From contig NZ_CP081496.1 of NCBI RefSeq assembly GCF_019774615.1, forward strand, positions 2,418,001 to 2,482,000: DNA of 64,000 nucleotides, given 5' to 3'. Positions within the stretch are counted from its first letter, which is position 1. Each line of letters opens with the position of its first letter. Of this stretch, positions 46,827-55,789 are shown piece by piece. The position numbers were made by a program, and so were the translations under genes. The notes beneath the pieces are model-generated. The model searched no databases and was not told where the DNA came from. It was given only the letters and a program-made list of their open reading frames with translations. The DNA comes from Streptomyces sp. BHT-5-2 (lineage in GTDB: Bacteria > Actinomycetota > Actinomycetes > Streptomycetales > Streptomycetaceae).

Positions 46827-47090
46827 GTGAACGAGATCTTCACCCTCGACGACCTGCGCCGGATCCTGCGCGAGGGAGCGGGCACCGCCGAGGGCACCGA
46901 CCTCGACGGCGACATCCTCGACGCCGGCTTCGAGGAGCTGGGGTACGAGTCCCTGGCCCTGCTGGAGACCGCCAGCCGCATCGAGCGCGAATACGACATC
47001 GCGCTCGACGACAGCGCCCTGGCCGACGCCAGGACCCCGCGGGACCTGCTGGAGGCCGTCAACGCCCGCCTGCGGGCGTCCGCCGCCTGA
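46827..47090 (+). CDS. Acyl carrier protein of the type II PKS
   Basis: 87 residues. The phosphopantetheine serine is Ser42 in LGYESLALLE. The residue before it is Glu where nearly all carrier proteins have Asp (LGYDSLALLE), a conservative change. It carries the growing poly-beta-keto chain. GTG start with AGGAG upstream. Confidence 0.95.
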   Translation: MNEIFTLDDLRRILREGAGTAEGTDLDGDILDAGFEELGYESLALLETASRIEREYDIALDDSALADARTPRDLLEAVNARLRASAA

Positions 47091-47176
47091 TCCGCCGGCG
47101 CCGTGCCGACGCGGGGCCGACGCCCGCCTTCGGCCCCCGCACGGCGCCGCCCCTCGTACACCTGCATTGGAGAGAC

Positions 47177-47962
47177 ATGTCGAACCACGAGCGCCGGGTC
47201 GCCCTCGTCACGGGCGGCACCAGCGGCATCGGCCTGGCCGTCATCCGGCTGCTGGCCGCCCAGCACCACCGCGTCTACTTCTGCGCCCGCAGCGCCGAGA
47301 ACGTGGCCGCCACCGTCAAGGAGCTGCGCGCCGAGGGCCTGGAGGTGGACGGCACCGACTGCGACGTCCGTTCCCCCGACGACGTGCGGCGGTTCGTACA
47401 GGCCGCCGTGGACCGCTACGGCACCGTCGACATCCTGGTCAACAACGCGGGCCGCAGCGGCGGAGGCCCCACGGCGGACATCACGGACGAGCTGTGGCTC
47501 GACGTCATCGACACCAACCTCCACAGCGTCTTCCGGATGACCCGCGAGGTGCTGACCAGCGGCGGTATGCGCGACAAGAGCAGCGGGCGGATCATCAACA
47601 TCGCCTCCACGGCGGGCAAGCAGGGCGTCGTCCTCGGCGCCCCCTACTCCGCGTCCAAGCACGGGGTGGTCGGCTTCACCAAGGCGCTGGGCAACGAGCT
47701 GGCGCCCACCGGCATCACCGTCAACGCGGTCTGCCCGGGCTACGTCGAGACGCCGATGGCGCAGCGCGTGCGGCAGGGCTACGCCGCCGCCTACGACACC
47801 GACGAGGCGCAGATCCTCCAGAAGTTCCAGGCCAAGATCCCGCTCGGCCGCTACTCCACCCCCGAAGAGGTCGCCGGCCTCGTGGGCTACCTGGTCACCG
47901 ACACGGCCGCCTCGATCACCGCCCAGGCCCTCAACGTCTGCGGCGGCCTGGGCAACTTCTGA
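47177..47962 (+). CDS. Polyketide ketoreductase (C-9), SDR family
   Basis: 261 residues. NADPH motif TGGTSGIG, NNAGRSGGG, catalytic YSASK. The whole sequence follows ActIII/PgaD/JadE-type reductases, which reduce the C-9 keto group of the nascent chain and fix first-ring folding. GGAGAGAC precedes the ATG. Confidence 0.95.
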   Translation: MSNHERRVALVTGGTSGIGLAVIRLLAAQHHRVYFCARSAENVAATVKELRAEGLEVDGTDCDVRSPDDVRRFVQAAVDRYGTVDILVNNAGRSGGGPTADITDELWLDVIDTNLHSVFRMTREVLTSGGMRDKSSGRIINIASTAGKQGVVLGAPYSASKHGVVGFTKALGNELAPTGITVNAVCPGYVETPMAQRVRQGYAAAYDTDEAQILQKFQAKIPLGRYSTPEEVAGLVGYLVTDTAASITAQALNVCGGLGNF

Positions 47963-48032
47963 CCCGGCCGGGCCCACCGCCCGGCACCCGGAACACCGCC
48001 GCCGCACGGAGCAGCCAAGAAGGAGACAGCAC

Positions 48033-48983
48033 ATGCCGCAGACCGCTCTGCGCGAAGTGGAGCACGACATCACGATCTCGGCCCCGGCCGCCGACGTCTA
48101 CCGGCTGCTCGCCGAGGTCGGGAACTGGCCGCAGATCTTCCCGCCCACCATCCACGTCGAACAGCTGGAAAGCACCGGGAACCAGGAGCGCATCCGGATC
48201 TGGGCCACCGCCGGCGACGAGGCCAAGAGCTGGACCTCGCGCCGCACGCTCGACCCCGTGGCCCGGCGCATCGACTTCCGCCAGGAGGTGTCCGCCCCTC
48301 CGGTGGCATCCATGGGCGGGGCGTGGATCATCGAGGAGCTCGCTCCCGAGAAGTCCCGGGTGCGGCTCCTGCACGACTACCGGGCCGTGGACGACGACCC
48401 CGAGGGTCTGGCGTGGATCGACCGCGCGGTCGACCGCAACTCGCGCTCGGAACTGGCGGCGCTGCGCGTCAACATCGAGCAGGTGCACGCCCGCCGGGAG
48501 CTGACCTTCTCGTTCGAGGACAGTGTGCGCGTCGACGGTTCCGCCGAGGACGTCTACGCGTTCATCGACGAGGCCCAGCTCTGGTCCGAGCGGCTGCCGC
48601 ACGTGGCGTCCGTACGCCTGGAGGAGGACACCCCCGGGCTGCAGACCCTGGAGATGGACACCCGTGCCAAGGACGGCTCCACGCACACGACCAGGTCGTA
48701 CCGGGTCTGCCTCCCGCACCACAAGATCGCCTACAAGCAGACCACGTTGCCCGCGCTGATGACGCTGCACACCGGCCGCTGGACGTTCCACGAGGAGGCC
48801 GGCACCGTCATCGCCACCTCGCAGCACACGGTGACCGTCAACACCGACAACATCTCCGCCGTTCTCGGGCCGGACGCCGGAGTCGCGGAGGCCCGGGAGT
48901 ACCTGCGCGGGGCGCTGGGCGCCAACAGCCGGGCCACCCTCGGCCACGCCAAGGACCACGCCGAACGGCGTCGCCGGCCATGA
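48033..48983 (+). CDS. Didomain aromatase/cyclase
   Basis: 316 residues: two START-like (Bet v 1) domains, about 1-150 and 160-310, the first starting HDITISAPAADVYRLLAEVGNWPQIFPPTI. It cyclises C7-C12 and aromatises the first ring after ketoreduction, as ActVII, PgaL and UrdL do. The stop overlaps the next ATG. Confidence 0.95.
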   Translation: MPQTALREVEHDITISAPAADVYRLLAEVGNWPQIFPPTIHVEQLESTGNQERIRIWATAGDEAKSWTSRRTLDPVARRIDFRQEVSAPPVASMGGAWIIEELAPEKSRVRLLHDYRAVDDDPEGLAWIDRAVDRNSRSELAALRVNIEQVHARRELTFSFEDSVRVDGSAEDVYAFIDEAQLWSERLPHVASVRLEEDTPGLQTLEMDTRAKDGSTHTTRSYRVCLPHHKIAYKQTTLPALMTLHTGRWTFHEEAGTVIATSQHTVTVNTDNISAVLGPDAGVAEAREYLRGALGANSRATLGHAKDHAERRRRP

Positions 48984-50512
48984 CGGCACCGGGCATCGAC
49001 ACCCAGGTCGTCGTGGTGGGCGCGGGCCCCGTCGGGCTGATGCTCGCCGGCGAGCTGCGGCTCGGCGGGGCCGGTGTCACCGTGCTGGAACAGCTGGCCG
49101 CGCCGACCACGGAGTCCCGGGCGTCCACCCTCCACGCCCGCACCATGGAGATACTCGAACAGCGGGGACTCGTCGAGGAGTTGGGCGATCCGCCGAACGG
49201 CGGTCCCGGTCACTTCGGAGGCATCCCGCTGGACCTCACGCTGCCCGGCCCCTACCCGGGGCAGTGGAAGGTGCCCCAGGCCCGGACCGAGGAGCTCCTC
49301 GCCGGATGGGCCACGGGACTGGGCGCCGAGCTGCGCCGTGGACACCGGGTGGTGGGCATCACCGACCATGGTGACCACGTCGAGGTGGAGGTGGAGGCGG
49401 CGGTGCCGCCACCGGCGGGCGGCGGTGGCCCGACGTCGCGCCGCCTCCGCGCGCAGTACGTCGTCGGGTGCGACGGCGAGGAGAGCACCGTCCGGCGGCT
49501 GGCCGGCTTCCCGTTCCCCGGGGAGGACGCGACCAAGGAGCTGCTGCGGGCCGACATCGCCGGAATCGACGTTCCCAACCGCCGTTTCGAACGGCACCCC
49601 CGCGGCCTGGCCATCGCCTCCCGCGGCCCCACGGGCATCACCCGGGTCATGGCCCACGGCTACGGCACCCCCGCCCGGCCCCGCACCGAGGCTCCTTCCT
49701 TCGAGGAGGTGGCCCGCCTGTGGGCGGACATCACCGGCGAGGACATCTCCGGCGGCACACCGGTGTGGCTGAACGCCTTCGGCAACGCGCGCCGGCAGGT
49801 CTCCCAGTACCGCCTGGGCCGCGTCCTGCTGGCCGGGGACGCCGCCCACCGGCAGATGCCCGTGGGCGGCCAGGCGCTCAACCTGGGCCTCCAGGACGCC
49901 GTCAACCTCGGCTGGAAGCTCGCCGCGCACCTGCGCGGCACCGGACTGCTCGACAGCTACCACGCCGAGCGCCACCCCGTGGGGCGGCGGGTACTGGGCA
50001 ACATCGCCGCCCAGGCGCTGCTGCTCCTGGGCGGCCAGGACGTCGAGGAGCTGCGGTCGGTCTTCCGCCAGCTGATCGGGCTGCCGGAAGCGCGCGCCCA
50101 CCTGGCGGGCATGATCAGCGGACTGGACGTCCGCTACGACATGGCGGGTGGCGGCGAAGGCGAACACCCGCTGCTGGGCGCCCGGTTGCCCGCGTACCGG
50201 CTGCGCACGGCGGCCGGACCGGCCGGCACCCTCGGGTTGCTGCGGTCCGGCCGGGGCGTCCTGCTGGATCTCGGCAAAGACCCCGCGCTCGCCGCGGCCG
50301 CGCGGCGGTGGGCGGACGGCCGTGTGACCCACGTCCGGGCCGAGGCCGAACCCGGCTGCCAGGGCCCGGAGTTCGGCGCGGCACTGGTCCGCCCGGACGG
50401 CCACCTCGCCTGGATCGACGGCACACCGGCCGACCTGGACGCGGCCCTGCGCCGCTGGTTCGGCGCGCCGGACCCGGGCACCGGCACGCCGGCACCACGA
50501 CACCGGGCCTGA
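48980..50512 (+). CDS. FAD-dependent oxygenase (PgaM/UrdM/JadF-like)
   Basis: 510 residues. FAD motif [27 protein letters not shown] and the GD motif VLLAGDAAHRQMPVGGQ. It is paralogous to the first oxygenase (42483-43973). In the angucycline family the second oxygenase catalyses 2,3-dehydration or 12b-hydroxylation. In PgaM and UrdM it carries a fused reductase; here the reductase is the next, separate gene. Confidence 0.92.
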   Translation: MTAPGIDTQVVVVGAGPVGLMLAGELRLGGAGVTVLEQLAAPTTESRASTLHARTMEILEQRGLVEELGDPPNGGPGHFGGIPLDLTLPGPYPGQWKVPQARTEELLAGWATGLGAELRRGHRVVGITDHGDHVEVEVEAAVPPPAGGGGPTSRRLRAQYVVGCDGEESTVRRLAGFPFPGEDATKELLRADIAGIDVPNRRFERHPRGLAIASRGPTGITRVMAHGYGTPARPRTEAPSFEEVARLWADITGEDISGGTPVWLNAFGNARRQVSQYRLGRVLLAGDAAHRQMPVGGQALNLGLQDAVNLGWKLAAHLRGTGLLDSYHAERHPVGRRVLGNIAAQALLLLGGQDVEELRSVFRQLIGLPEARAHLAGMISGLDVRYDMAGGGEGEHPLLGARLPAYRLRTAAGPAGTLGLLRSGRGVLLDLGKDPALAAAARRWADGRVTHVRAEAEPGCQGPEFGAALVRPDGHLAWIDGTPADLDAALRRWFGAPDPGTGTPAPRHRA

Positions 50513-50591
50513 ACCGGCCCGCCCTTCGGGCGGCCGGCCGGGACTTCCCCCCCCCAGGCCCCACCACACCACATCCCTACAGGAGGACACC

Positions 50592-51353
50592 GTGACCAAG
50601 CTCGCGGGCAAGACGGCACTCGTGACCGGTTCGAGCCGGGGCATCGGGCGGGCGACCGCCGAGCGCCTGGCGCGCGAGGGCGCGCTCGTCGCCGTGCATT
50701 ACGCCTCCCGGGCCGAGGCCGCCCAGGAGACCGTCGCCGCCATCGAGGCGGCCGGTGGCAAGGCGTTCGCCGTCCAGGCCGAACTGGGCGTCGCGGGCGA
50801 TGTCGACACGCTGTTCGGGGCCCTGGAGAGCGGCCTGAAGGAACGTACCGGCGGCACCGCCCTGGACATCCTGGTCAACAACGCCGCGATCATGGGCGGG
50901 GTCGCCCCCGAAGAGGTCACCCCCGAACTCTTCGACCGGCTGGTCGCCGTCAACGCCAAGGCGCCGTTCTTCGTCCTGCAGCGTGCCCTCACCCTCATGC
51001 CCGACGGCGGCCGCGTCATCAACATCTCCTCCGGGCTCACCCGCTTCGCCAACCCGCAGGAAGTGGCGTACTCGATGACCAAGGGGGCCGTCGAACAGCT
51101 CGCGCTGCACTTCGCCAAGCACCTCGGCCCGCGCGGCATCACCGTCAACAGCGTCGCCCCGGGCATCACCAACAACGGCAGCCCGGTGTTCGACATCCCG
51201 GAGGCCGTGGAGCAGATGGCCCAGATGTCCACCTTCGGCCGGGTGGCCGAGCCCAGGGACGTCGGCGACGTGGTGGCCTTCCTCGCCTCGGACGACGCCC
51301 GCTGGATCACCGGTGCCTTCATCGACGCCAGCGGTGGCACGTTGCTGGGCTGA
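50592..51353 (+). CDS. SDR ketoreductase (LanV/UrdMred/PgaMred-like)
   Basis: 253 residues. TGSSRGIG, NNAAIMGG and YSMTK of a classical SDR. The stretch GITNNGSPVFDIPEAVEQMA is characteristic, as I recall, of the C-6 ketoreductases LanV/UrdMred. It would reduce the C-6 ketone after the oxygenase step. AGGAGGACACC precedes the GTG. 79 bp lie between it and the oxygenase. Confidence 0.9.
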   Translation: MTKLAGKTALVTGSSRGIGRATAERLAREGALVAVHYASRAEAAQETVAAIEAAGGKAFAVQAELGVAGDVDTLFGALESGLKERTGGTALDILVNNAAIMGGVAPEEVTPELFDRLVAVNAKAPFFVLQRALTLMPDGGRVINISSGLTRFANPQEVAYSMTKGAVEQLALHFAKHLGPRGITVNSVAPGITNNGSPVFDIPEAVEQMAQMSTFGRVAEPRDVGDVVAFLASDDARWITGAFIDASGGTLLG

Positions 51354-51464
51354 CGTCCGCCCCGCGGCGCCCGACCGTGCGCCGCGCCCCCGACCGGCCG
51401 GTCGCGATGATCCCCCGCATCGCGGCCGGCCCCGTCCCGACCGAACCCCTGGCGGTGCATCTCC

Positions 51465-52760
51465 ATGGCGCAGGCTTCGGCCTCCTCCTCACCCTCGGCC
51501 CCGGCGACCCACGCGGGGCAGGGCCCCGTCCGCTGGCGGCCGGGCCAGTGGCTGCTGCTGAGCGTCCTCGCGGGCAACATGCTCATCGACGCGCTCGAAG
51601 TCTCGGTCGTCCTCGTCACCCTGCCGACGATCGGCCACGCCTTCCACCTCTCAACGTGGGCCACACAGTGGGTGATGGGCGGTTTCGCGCTCGGCTTCGG
51701 CGCGGCGCTGATCCCCGGCGCCCGGCTGACCACCGCGCTGGGACGGCGACCGGTCTACCTCGCCGCGCTGCTCGCGTTCACCGCCGCCTCCCTGGCGGGC
51801 GGCCTGGCCACCGACCCGGTGGTGCTGACAGTCACCCGGGTCGTCAAGGGCGTGTGCGCCGCGCTCACCGCCCCCACCGGGCTGGCCATCATCACCACGA
51901 CCTTCCGCGAAGGCCCCGAGCGCAGCCGGGCGATCTCGGTCTACTCGTTCTTCGGAGCCGTCGGCTTCACGGCCGGACTCCTGCTCTCCGGCCTGCTGAC
52001 ACCGGCCGGCTGGCGCTGGGTCTTCCTCTTCCCGGCCCCCGTGGCGCTGCTGCTGCTCCTGCTCGGCGTGCGGTACATCCCCCGCGACGGCAGGCGCGTC
52101 CCGTCGCCCGCCGTGCCGCTGCGCCGGCTGCTGCGCAACGGGCGGCTGATGCGGTCGGCGTTCGGCGCGGCGGTGCTCAACGGCACGTTCCTGGGGCTGC
52201 TGTTCATCGTCACGTTCCGGCTTCAGACGGTCCGGGGCTGGACACCGTGGCAGACCGCGCTGGCCTTCCTGCCGGCCTGCGTTCCGCTCGCGGTCTCCGC
52301 GCTGCGCTCGGGGCCGCTGGTGCGGCGCTTCGGCACACCCCGGCTGATCGCGCTGGGCGCCGCCGCCGCGTGCGCCGGCGACGCGCTGGCGCTGCGCACG
52401 GCCGCCCTGGACGCGCCGTACCCGACCGGTCTGCTGCCCGTCACGGCGCTGGTCGGGGCGGGCTTCGTCTTCGCGTTCGTGGCCCTGAACACGCAGGCGG
52501 GCGGGAGCGTTCCGGCGGAGCAGCGGGGTACCGCCATCGCCCTGTACCAGACCGCCGTGCAGTTCGGCGCGGTGCTGATGCTGGGTTCGGTGTCGGCGCT
52601 GCTGGCCGCCGGCCACCCCGGGCGGGCGGCCGGGGCCGACGCGCTCGCCGCCGCGTACCGCCCGCCCCTGCTGATGGTCGCCGCGGTCGCCGCCGCGGGC
52701 CTGCTGATCGCACTGGGCGGCCTCGTCGCGGCCGGCTCCCGCCGCCGCCCACCACGCTGA
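51465..52760 (+). CDS. MFS exporter, second of the cluster
   Basis: 431 residues with roughly 12-14 hydrophobic segments. LIDALEVSVVLVTLPTIGHAF replaces the usual LDxTIVNVALP motif of DHA2 transporters, so it is divergent; motif A (GGRLTTALGRRPVY-like, here ARLTTALGRRPVY) is present. Placed after the core polyketide genes, it probably exports the product or a shunt. No strong ribosome site is seen before the ATG, so the start is uncertain. Confidence 0.87.
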   Translation: MAQASASSSPSAPATHAGQGPVRWRPGQWLLLSVLAGNMLIDALEVSVVLVTLPTIGHAFHLSTWATQWVMGGFALGFGAALIPGARLTTALGRRPVYLAALLAFTAASLAGGLATDPVVLTVTRVVKGVCAALTAPTGLAIITTTFREGPERSRAISVYSFFGAVGFTAGLLLSGLLTPAGWRWVFLFPAPVALLLLLLGVRYIPRDGRRVPSPAVPLRRLLRNGRLMRSAFGAAVLNGTFLGLLFIVTFRLQTVRGWTPWQTALAFLPACVPLAVSALRSGPLVRRFGTPRLIALGAAAACAGDALALRTAALDAPYPTGLLPVTALVGAGFVFAFVALNTQAGGSVPAEQRGTAIALYQTAVQFGAVLMLGSVSALLAAGHPGRAAGADALAAAYRPPLLMVAAVAAAGLLIALGGLVAAGSRRRPPR

Positions 52761-52793
52761 CCCGCACCGTCCCCGACCATGGAAGGCGCCCCT

Positions 52794-53966
52794 GTGACCG
52801 CGCAACCGATCACCACGTCCAGGCTCCCCTCACTCACCGGACTGCGGTTCATCGCCGCTGCCCTGGTGTTCGCCGTCCACGGGGCGAGCACCGGGGTCTT
52901 CAAGGACCAGGCCGTGGCGGCCGACTACTTCACGTTCTTCGGGAACGCGGGGGCCGTCGGCGTGTCGTTCTTCTTCCTCCTCAGCGGGTTCGTGCTCACC
53001 TGGTCGGCGCGGACCGGGGACACCACCCGGGGGTTCTGGCGGCGCCGCTTCTTCAAGATCGTCCCCAACCACGTGGTGACCTTCGCCGCCGCCCTCGTGC
53101 TGATGTCCCTGGTCAGCGCGCAGATCGCGTTCCCGCAGACGCTCGCCAACCTGTTCCTGCTGCACGCCTGGCTGCCGGACGTCTCCTACGTGGAGACCGC
53201 CAACACGGTCAGCTGGTCCCTGTCCGTGGAGATGCTCTTCTACCTGGCGTTCCCGCTGCTGATCCGGCTGGTGAACAAGGTCCGGCCGAACCGGCTGTGG
53301 TACGGGGCGGCGGGCGCCGCGGCGCTGGTCCTCCTCCTGCCGGTCATCGCCCAGCACCTGCTGCCCAGCACCCCGCACTACTCCTTCCTGCCGCTGTCGT
53401 GGACGCAGATCTGGTTCGTCTACGTCTTCCCGCTCAGCCGCCTGCTGGAGTTCCTGCTCGGGATGTTCATGGCCCGCATCCTGCTGACCGGCCGGTGGCC
53501 CGGGCTCGGCCTGCTGCCGGCCGGCCTGCTGGCCGTGGCCGCCTACCTGCTGCCGGTCTTCGTGACGTTCAACCAGCTCTACAACTACGCGGCCGTCACG
53601 ATCGTCCCGCTCGCGCTGCTCATCCCGGCCGCCGCCGCGGCGGACGTCAGGGGGCGCCGGACCTGGCTGAGCACCCGGACGTTCGTCTGGCTCGGTGAGA
53701 TCTCCTTCGCCTTCTACCTCGTCCACTCCCTGGTGCTGACGTACGGGCACCGGATCTTCGGCTCGCAGCCCAACATCTTCGGGCAGCCCGCCGGCCCGGC
53801 CTGGGGCGCCCCGGCCGGCCTCGCCTTCCTCGCCGGCTGCTTCGCGGTGTCGGTGCTCCTGGCGTGGGGGCTGTACGCGCTCCTCGAACGGCCCGCGATG
53901 CGCCGCTGGTCGCGGCCGGCCCCGGCCGCCTCGGGCGCCCGCGCCGGCGTGGCAGCGGACACCTGA
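52794..53966 (+). CDS. Membrane acyltransferase, acyltransferase-3 family
   Basis: 390 residues with about ten hydrophobic segments. The family start SLTGLRFIAAALVFAVHG contains the catalytic histidine; RRRFFKIVPNH and WSLSVEMLFYL are typical. It moves acyl groups, usually acetyl, propionyl or longer, onto sugars or hydroxyls. Here it may acylate a deoxysugar of the angucycline. The GTG at 52794 is preferred to the ATG at 52779 because GGAAGG lies 7 bp before it. Confidence 0.88.
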   Translation: MTAQPITTSRLPSLTGLRFIAAALVFAVHGASTGVFKDQAVAADYFTFFGNAGAVGVSFFFLLSGFVLTWSARTGDTTRGFWRRRFFKIVPNHVVTFAAALVLMSLVSAQIAFPQTLANLFLLHAWLPDVSYVETANTVSWSLSVEMLFYLAFPLLIRLVNKVRPNRLWYGAAGAAALVLLLPVIAQHLLPSTPHYSFLPLSWTQIWFVYVFPLSRLLEFLLGMFMARILLTGRWPGLGLLPAGLLAVAAYLLPVFVTFNQLYNYAAVTIVPLALLIPAAAAADVRGRRTWLSTRTFVWLGEISFAFYLVHSLVLTYGHRIFGSQPNIFGQPAGPAWGAPAGLAFLAGCFAVSVLLAWGLYALLERPAMRRWSRPAPAASGARAGVAADT

Positions 53967-54029
53967 CCCGCCCCTTCCCACCCTTGGTTCTCTTCCCGGT
54001 TCGCCTCATTCCAGAAGGAGTTCGACGCC

Positions 54030-54617
54030 ATGTCCGAACAGCCCATCCGCCTCGCCGTCATCACCGGCAGTGTCCGCGACGGCCGGTTCGGCCCCACCGT
54101 GACCGACTGGGTCGCCGCCCAGACGGCGCACCGCACCGACCTCGACGTGGACGTCATCGACCTCGCCGACGTCCCGCTGGGAACGGCCGGCCCCACCCGT
54201 GAGCCCTCGCCCGAGATGACCGCGGTCCTGGACACGATCCGCCCGCGCATCGCCGCGGCGGACGCCTTCGTCGTGGTGACGCCGGAGTACAACCACAGCT
54301 TCCCGGCCGTCCTGAAGAACGCCATCGACTGGCACCTGGTGGAGTGGCGGGCCAAGCCGGTCGGGTTCGTCTGCTACGGCGGCTTCTCCGGCGGGCTGCG
54401 CGCCGTCGAGCAGCTCCGGCTGGTCTTCGCGGAGCTGCACGCCGTCGGTATCCGGGACACCGTCAGCTTCCACGGCGGTGCCGCCGCCTTCGACGAGAAC
54501 GGCACGCCCAGGGACGCCGAGGGCGCCGCCGCGGCCGCCAAGACCCTGCTGGACCAGCTCACCTGGTGGGCGCTGGCCCTGCGCGAGGCCCGCGACAAGC
54601 GCCCGTACGGGGCCTGA
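54030..54617 (+). CDS. NADPH-dependent FMN reductase
   Basis: 195 residues, flavodoxin-like fold. AVITGSVRDGRFGPTVTDW binds the FMN phosphate, and TPEYNHSFPAVLKNAIDW is the family signature. It probably supplies reduced flavin to a cluster oxygenase. The two PHBH-type enzymes reduce their own FAD, so the partner may lie beyond the window. AAGGAG precedes the ATG. Confidence 0.92.
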   Translation: MSEQPIRLAVITGSVRDGRFGPTVTDWVAAQTAHRTDLDVDVIDLADVPLGTAGPTREPSPEMTAVLDTIRPRIAAADAFVVVTPEYNHSFPAVLKNAIDWHLVEWRAKPVGFVCYGGFSGGLRAVEQLRLVFAELHAVGIRDTVSFHGGAAAFDENGTPRDAEGAAAAAKTLLDQLTWWALALREARDKRPYGA

Positions 54618-54669
54618 GCACAGCCGACGGAACGGGAGCCGGAGCGCCGAGGGAGAGGGCCACGCGACG

Positions 54670-55722
54670 ATGAAGTACACGATGTTGGGAAAGACCGGGC
54701 TACGGGTGTCGGAACTGTGCCTGGGCGCCGGGACGTTCGGCGAGGGCGAGTGGGGGGCCACCACCCCGGTGGCGTCCCGGCTGGTCGACCAGTACGCCGA
54801 GGCCGGCGGCAACTTCGTCGACACCGCCAACGTCTACGGCGGCGGACTGTCGGAGCGCTGCGTCGGCGAGGTGCTGGCAGGGCGGCGCGACCGCTTCGTC
54901 CTGGCGACGAAGTACAACGCGATGACCCGGCCGGGGGACGTCAACTCCGCGGGAAACCACCGGAAGAACCTGGTCAGCTCGCTGGAGACCAGCCTGCGCC
55001 GGCTGCGCACCGACCGGATCGACCTGCTCTGGCTGCACGCCCGCGACCCCTTCACCCCGGTCGAGGAGGTCATGCGGGCGCTCGACGACCAGATCCGGGC
55101 CGGCAAGATCCTCTACGTCGGCGCCTCCAACTGGCCGGCCTGGGAGGTCTCGCGGGCCAACATGCTCGCCGAGCTGCGCGGCTGGTCGGCCTTCGCCGGG
55201 ATCCAGGTGCGCTACAACCTCCTGGAGCGCACCCCGGAACGCGACCTGCTTCCCATGGCCGGGGCGTGCGACGTCAGCGTGTTCGCCTGGGGCCCGCTGG
55301 CGGAGGGCCGGCTGACCGGCAAGTACCTCCGCAGCGAGAGCGGGCGCCTGAGTGTGGAGAACTGGGCCGGCGACAGTGAACGGGACACCGCGGTCGTCCG
55401 CGAGGTCGTCAGGATCGCCGAGGAGAGCGGCTGGACCCCGGCGCAGGTCGCGCTGGCCTGGCTGCGCGGCCGCCCCGCACAGCCGCTGCCCATCCTCGGC
55501 GCCACCCGGGAGTCCCAGCTCGCGGACACCCTGGCCTGCCTCGACGTCCGCCTCGACGAGGCGCAGACCAGGCGGCTGGACGAGCTGAGCCAGGTGCCGA
55601 TGGGCTTCCCGCACGAACTGATGCGGGTGCCCAAGTTCACCCGCAACGCCTTCTCGGACCGCTGGCAGGACCTGGAGCACCGCCGCCCCGCCGCCCGTAC
55701 CGTCGCCGACTTCCTCGGATGA
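54670..55722 (+). CDS. Aldo/keto reductase
   Basis: 350 residues, TIM-barrel AKR: FVDTANVYGGGLSE (Asp and Tyr of the tetrad), ATKYN (Lys) and LWLHARDP (His). It stands before the deoxysugar genes; EryBII/TylCII-type AKRs reduce the 2,3-enoyl or 3-keto group of 2,6-dideoxysugars. A sugar role is likely, but tailoring of the aglycone is possible. Confidence 0.85.
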   Translation: MKYTMLGKTGLRVSELCLGAGTFGEGEWGATTPVASRLVDQYAEAGGNFVDTANVYGGGLSERCVGEVLAGRRDRFVLATKYNAMTRPGDVNSAGNHRKNLVSSLETSLRRLRTDRIDLLWLHARDPFTPVEEVMRALDDQIRAGKILYVGASNWPAWEVSRANMLAELRGWSAFAGIQVRYNLLERTPERDLLPMAGACDVSVFAWGPLAEGRLTGKYLRSESGRLSVENWAGDSERDTAVVREVVRIAEESGWTPAQVALAWLRGRPAQPLPILGATRESQLADTLACLDVRLDEAQTRRLDELSQVPMGFPHELMRVPKFTRNAFSDRWQDLEHRRPAARTVADFLG

Positions 55723-55789
55723 CCGGCCCGTCGGCCGGCCGCGCGCCCCTCGCGCGGTCGGCGAGCAACTCCCTTTCCAAGGTGGCCGC

